From Phycisphaerales bacterium (lineage in GTDB: Bacteria; Planctomycetota; Phycisphaerae; Phycisphaerales; SM1A02), in contig DOVP01000262.1 of the NCBI GenBank assembly GCA_003520025.1, positions 1-10,189 on the forward strand: a DNA stretch of 10,189 nucleotides, given 5' to 3'. Both the position numbers and the translations under genes were made by a program. Positions 6,829 to 10,189 of this stretch are shown one piece after another. Position 1 is the first letter of the stretch. Every line of letters begins with the position of its first letter. A model generated the notes under the pieces. It was not told the DNA's origin and made no database searches. It saw only the letters and a list, made by a program, of their open reading frames with translations.

Positions 6829-8736
6829 TCAATAGGCTCTGGCGTCTGATCCCGCCCGCCAGTTCAGGAAGGCCCGATTCAGGACCCGCAGGCCGCCCGG
6901 AGTGGGGTAGTCGCCGGTGAAGTACCAGTCCCCAGTGAATTCCGGCATGGCTGCCAGCAGATTCTCGACGGACTGGTAGACAATCCGCAACTGACCCTGC
7001 CACGGGAGGTCGGTCGGACGGACCAGCACGGCGATTTGATCTTGAATCTCTTCAGGCGTGAACCGCTCATAGATGCGGCCGACATGGTTCTGCAATTGAT
7101 CGAGTGGTAGATCGACCTGGGCGAGGCAGTCGGCCTCGATCTCGTCGAGCAGCGAGGCATCCCCTCGGTCCGCAAGCAGGGTCACGGCCGCTTGGAAGGC
7201 AATGAAGCCCTGCAACTGACTCATGTCGATCCCGTAGCAGTCCGGGTACATGATGGGTGGCGCAGAACTGGCGATGACGATGCGCTTCGGTTTGAGCCGC
7301 GAGAGAATCGTCACGATTGACTCCCGCAGGGTCGTACCGCGAACGATCGAGTCGTCCAACACGACCAGCGTGTCGTCCGGGGTCACGATGTGGTGAGTGA
7401 TATCGTAGACATGGGCCACCAGATCACGCCGAGCGTGACCGTGGGTGATGAAGGTTCGCAGCCGTTGGTCCTTGTGCGCGACTTTTTCGGAGCGGACCTG
7501 TGGGGTGCTGAGCGACTCGAGTTGTTCGCGGGTGAGTGAGCCGGACTGAACCTTCGACCACACATTCTCGACCTGTCGGCTGCGGACGAGCCGCTGGGTT
7601 TCCTGCACCAGTCCGTAGTAGGCGGTTTCGGCGGTGTTGGGAATGAAACTGTAGACGGTCTGTTGCACATTCCAGTCGACTAGATCAAGCAGGGGTCGGG
7701 CGAGTCTGCGGCCGAGTTCCTTCCGCTCTTCGTAGATGTCCGGGTCGTTGCCGCGACTGAAGTAGATCCGTTCGAAGGTGCATTGCCGCACCGGCTGCTC
7801 GGGGGCGCACCGCTCGGTCCAAGTGGTGCCGTCTCGCCGCACGATCAGCGCGTGGCCGGGTTCGATGGCCGGTACCTCATCGGGCGGCACATCAAAGATG
7901 GTCGCGAGGGGCGCCCGTTCGGAGGCTGCCGCAACAACATCGTCGTCTTCGTACCAGAATCCCGGTCTGATGCCGCTCGGGTCGCGAAAGATGAATGCGT
8001 CGCCGCTGCCGAGCAGGCCGGCAAAGAGCCAGCCTCCGTCCCAGTCCTCGGCGGCGCGGCGGAGGACGCGTCCGATGTCGAGTTCTTTGGAGATGGCCTC
8101 AGCCAGTTCCCGCCCTTCCAGGCCAAGAAAAGAATCAGGCCCCATCGTCGCTCGCAGATGCCGGTGCTCCAGATCGAGGCAGTAGCCCACTCGCTCCAGT
8201 ACGACTTGGGTATCGGAGTCGCCGACGGGGCTGAGCCCGTAGTCCACCAGCCGCTGAAAGAGTTCCTGCGAGTTGGTCATGTTGAAATTACCGGCGATTG
8301 CGAGGTTTTTGCTGAGCGTGTTGTCCTTGCGGAGCAGGGGGTGGCAGTGCGAGATGGCGCGGCCCGAGTGGGTTCCGTAGCGGAGATGGCCAATGTAGGC
8401 ATCGCCGATGAAGTCGGCCCGCTTGCGGAGTTCCGCGTCATCCATGGGGGTGGCGGGAAGTTTGGACAGGTCCGAGGCCGCCGCGGAGAACACCCGTTCG
8501 ATCGCGTTGTCGCGGTGCGATCGGAGTCGCCTCAAGAAAGTGGCGCCGGGGGGCATGTCAAACTTGACTACTGCAAGCCCGGCCCCATCCTGCCCGCGGT
8601 TTCGCTGTTTCTGCATGAGCAGATGCAGCCGACGGAGCCCCCACGCCGGATCGTCCTTCTCCTGCGCATACCACGCGAGCGGCTTCTTGAGTCGTACGAA
8701 GGCGAGGCCGCATTCGTGGCCGATCGGGTCGCTCAT
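6829..8736 (-). CDS. purF: PurF-like class II glutamine amidotransferase / phosphoribosyltransferase
   Basis: This 635-residue protein joins an N-terminal Ntn glutaminase to a C-terminal type I phosphoribosyltransferase, the architecture of amidophosphoribosyltransferase, which makes 5-phosphoribosylamine from PRPP and glutamine in the first step of purine synthesis. Visible sites are Cys9 (HECG) as likely nucleophile, NRGQDGAG (46-53), GHLRYGT (116-122), GN (149-150), GDSDT (172-176), RDPSGIRP (251-258), the PRPP loop VVLDDSIVRGTTL (458-470) and CYGIDM (500-505). It is about 150 residues longer than classical PurF. It carries SFIPNTAE (363-370) where PVPDSG is expected and lacks the C-terminal CxxC of iron-sulfur PurF proteins. 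This matches the long type I recall from Bacteroidetes, where it can coexist with a classical PurF, so its reaction is not certain. No Shine-Dalgarno sequence precedes ATG 8736; ahcY ends 55 nt upstream with a hairpin between. Confidence 0.8.
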   Translation of the reverse strand: MSDPIGHECGLAFVRLKKPLAWYAQEKDDPAWGLRRLHLLMQKQRNRGQDGAGLAVVKFDMPPGATFLRRLRSHRDNAIERVFSAAASDLSKLPATPMDDAELRKRADFIGDAYIGHLRYGTHSGRAISHCHPLLRKDNTLSKNLAIAGNFNMTNSQELFQRLVDYGLSPVGDSDTQVVLERVGYCLDLEHRHLRATMGPDSFLGLEGRELAEAISKELDIGRVLRRAAEDWDGGWLFAGLLGSGDAFIFRDPSGIRPGFWYEDDDVVAAASERAPLATIFDVPPDEVPAIEPGHALIVRRDGTTWTERCAPEQPVRQCTFERIYFSRGNDPDIYEERKELGRRLARPLLDLVDWNVQQTVYSFIPNTAETAYYGLVQETQRLVRSRQVENVWSKVQSGSLTREQLESLSTPQVRSEKVAHKDQRLRTFITHGHARRDLVAHVYDITHHIVTPDDTLVVLDDSIVRGTTLRESIVTILSRLKPKRIVIASSAPPIMYPDCYGIDMSQLQGFIAFQAAVTLLADRGDASLLDEIEADCLAQVDLPLDQLQNHVGRIYERFTPEEIQDQIAVLVRPTDLPWQGQLRIVYQSVENLLAAMPEFTGDWYFTGDYPTPGGLRVLNRAFLNWRAGSDARAY

Positions 8737-8758
8737 GTGGGGATGATAGGGGGCGAGC

Positions 8759-8786
8759 GGGTTGGGTACCGAGCGGTACCCAACCC
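8759..8786. repeat. Perfect 12-bp inverted repeat between ahcY and the purF-like gene
   Basis: GGGTTGGGTACC (8759-8770) and its exact complement GGTACCCAACCC (8775-8786) flank the 4-nt loop GAGC. The stem starts 5 nt after the ahcY stop codon and ends 22 nt before the purF-like start. Read in the gene direction it is followed by GCTCGCCCCC, not a T-tract; in the other direction it is followed by TTTCCTC. It could be a terminator, an attenuator or an mRNA 3'-end protector for ahcY. Each arm contains GGTACC, itself palindromic, so alternative small folds are possible. Confidence 0.75.
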
Positions 8787-8791
8787 TTTCC

Positions 8792-10189
<1,398 letters not shown>

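Overview
This window reads as an ordinary housekeeping stretch of a GC-rich bacterial chromosome. It holds seven protein-coding genes packed head to tail with short gaps. I see no rRNA, tRNA, CRISPR array, insertion sequence, phage gene or composition break. The likely source is a Planctomycetota-type bacterium, perhaps Phycisphaerae. The hints are a PurF-like protein of the roughly 630-residue type also known from Bacteroidetes, start codons that often lack a clear Shine-Dalgarno sequence, a membrane-anchored SurA/PpiD-like protein, and rpsD lying outside a ribosomal-protein cluster. The lineage is an inference that I cannot test here.

Layout. On the + strand, positions 2-811 hold the 3' part of a ZIP-family metal transporter, cut by the window start. 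It is followed after 27 nt by ileS (839-3661, isoleucyl-tRNA synthetase). A 60-nt convergent gap with a palindrome and a short direct repeat separates these from five minus-strand genes. In transcription order these are ahcY (cut by the window end, 10189-8792), a purF-like glutamine amidotransferase/phosphoribosyltransferase (8736-6829), rpsD (6717-6118), a membrane-anchored PpiD/SurA-like protein (6008-4128), and a small stand-alone tRNA-binding OB-fold protein (4090-3722). No stretch over 300 nt lacks a gene; the longest gaps are 111 nt (purF-like to rpsD) and 109 nt (rpsD to the PpiD-like gene).

The genes do not form one pathway. Translation is represented by IleRS, ribosomal protein S4 and the tRNA-binding protein, methyl-cycle recycling by AhcY, nucleotide-type metabolism by the PurF-like enzyme, envelope protein folding by the PpiD-like protein, and metal uptake by the ZIP protein. 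The last two minus-strand genes are 37 nt apart and are probably co-transcribed. The ahcY to purF-like gap contains a perfect 12-bp hairpin, so transcription there may be partly uncoupled.

The points most worth a second look are: an IleRS whose C-terminal zinc finger keeps its spacing but has lost three of four ligand cysteines; the divergent PurF-like protein with its catalytic Cys at residue 9; a PpiD-like protein with no recognisable parvulin domain; and RNA hairpins ahead of the purF-like gene and rpsD. I found no convincing previously undescribed multi-gene system.
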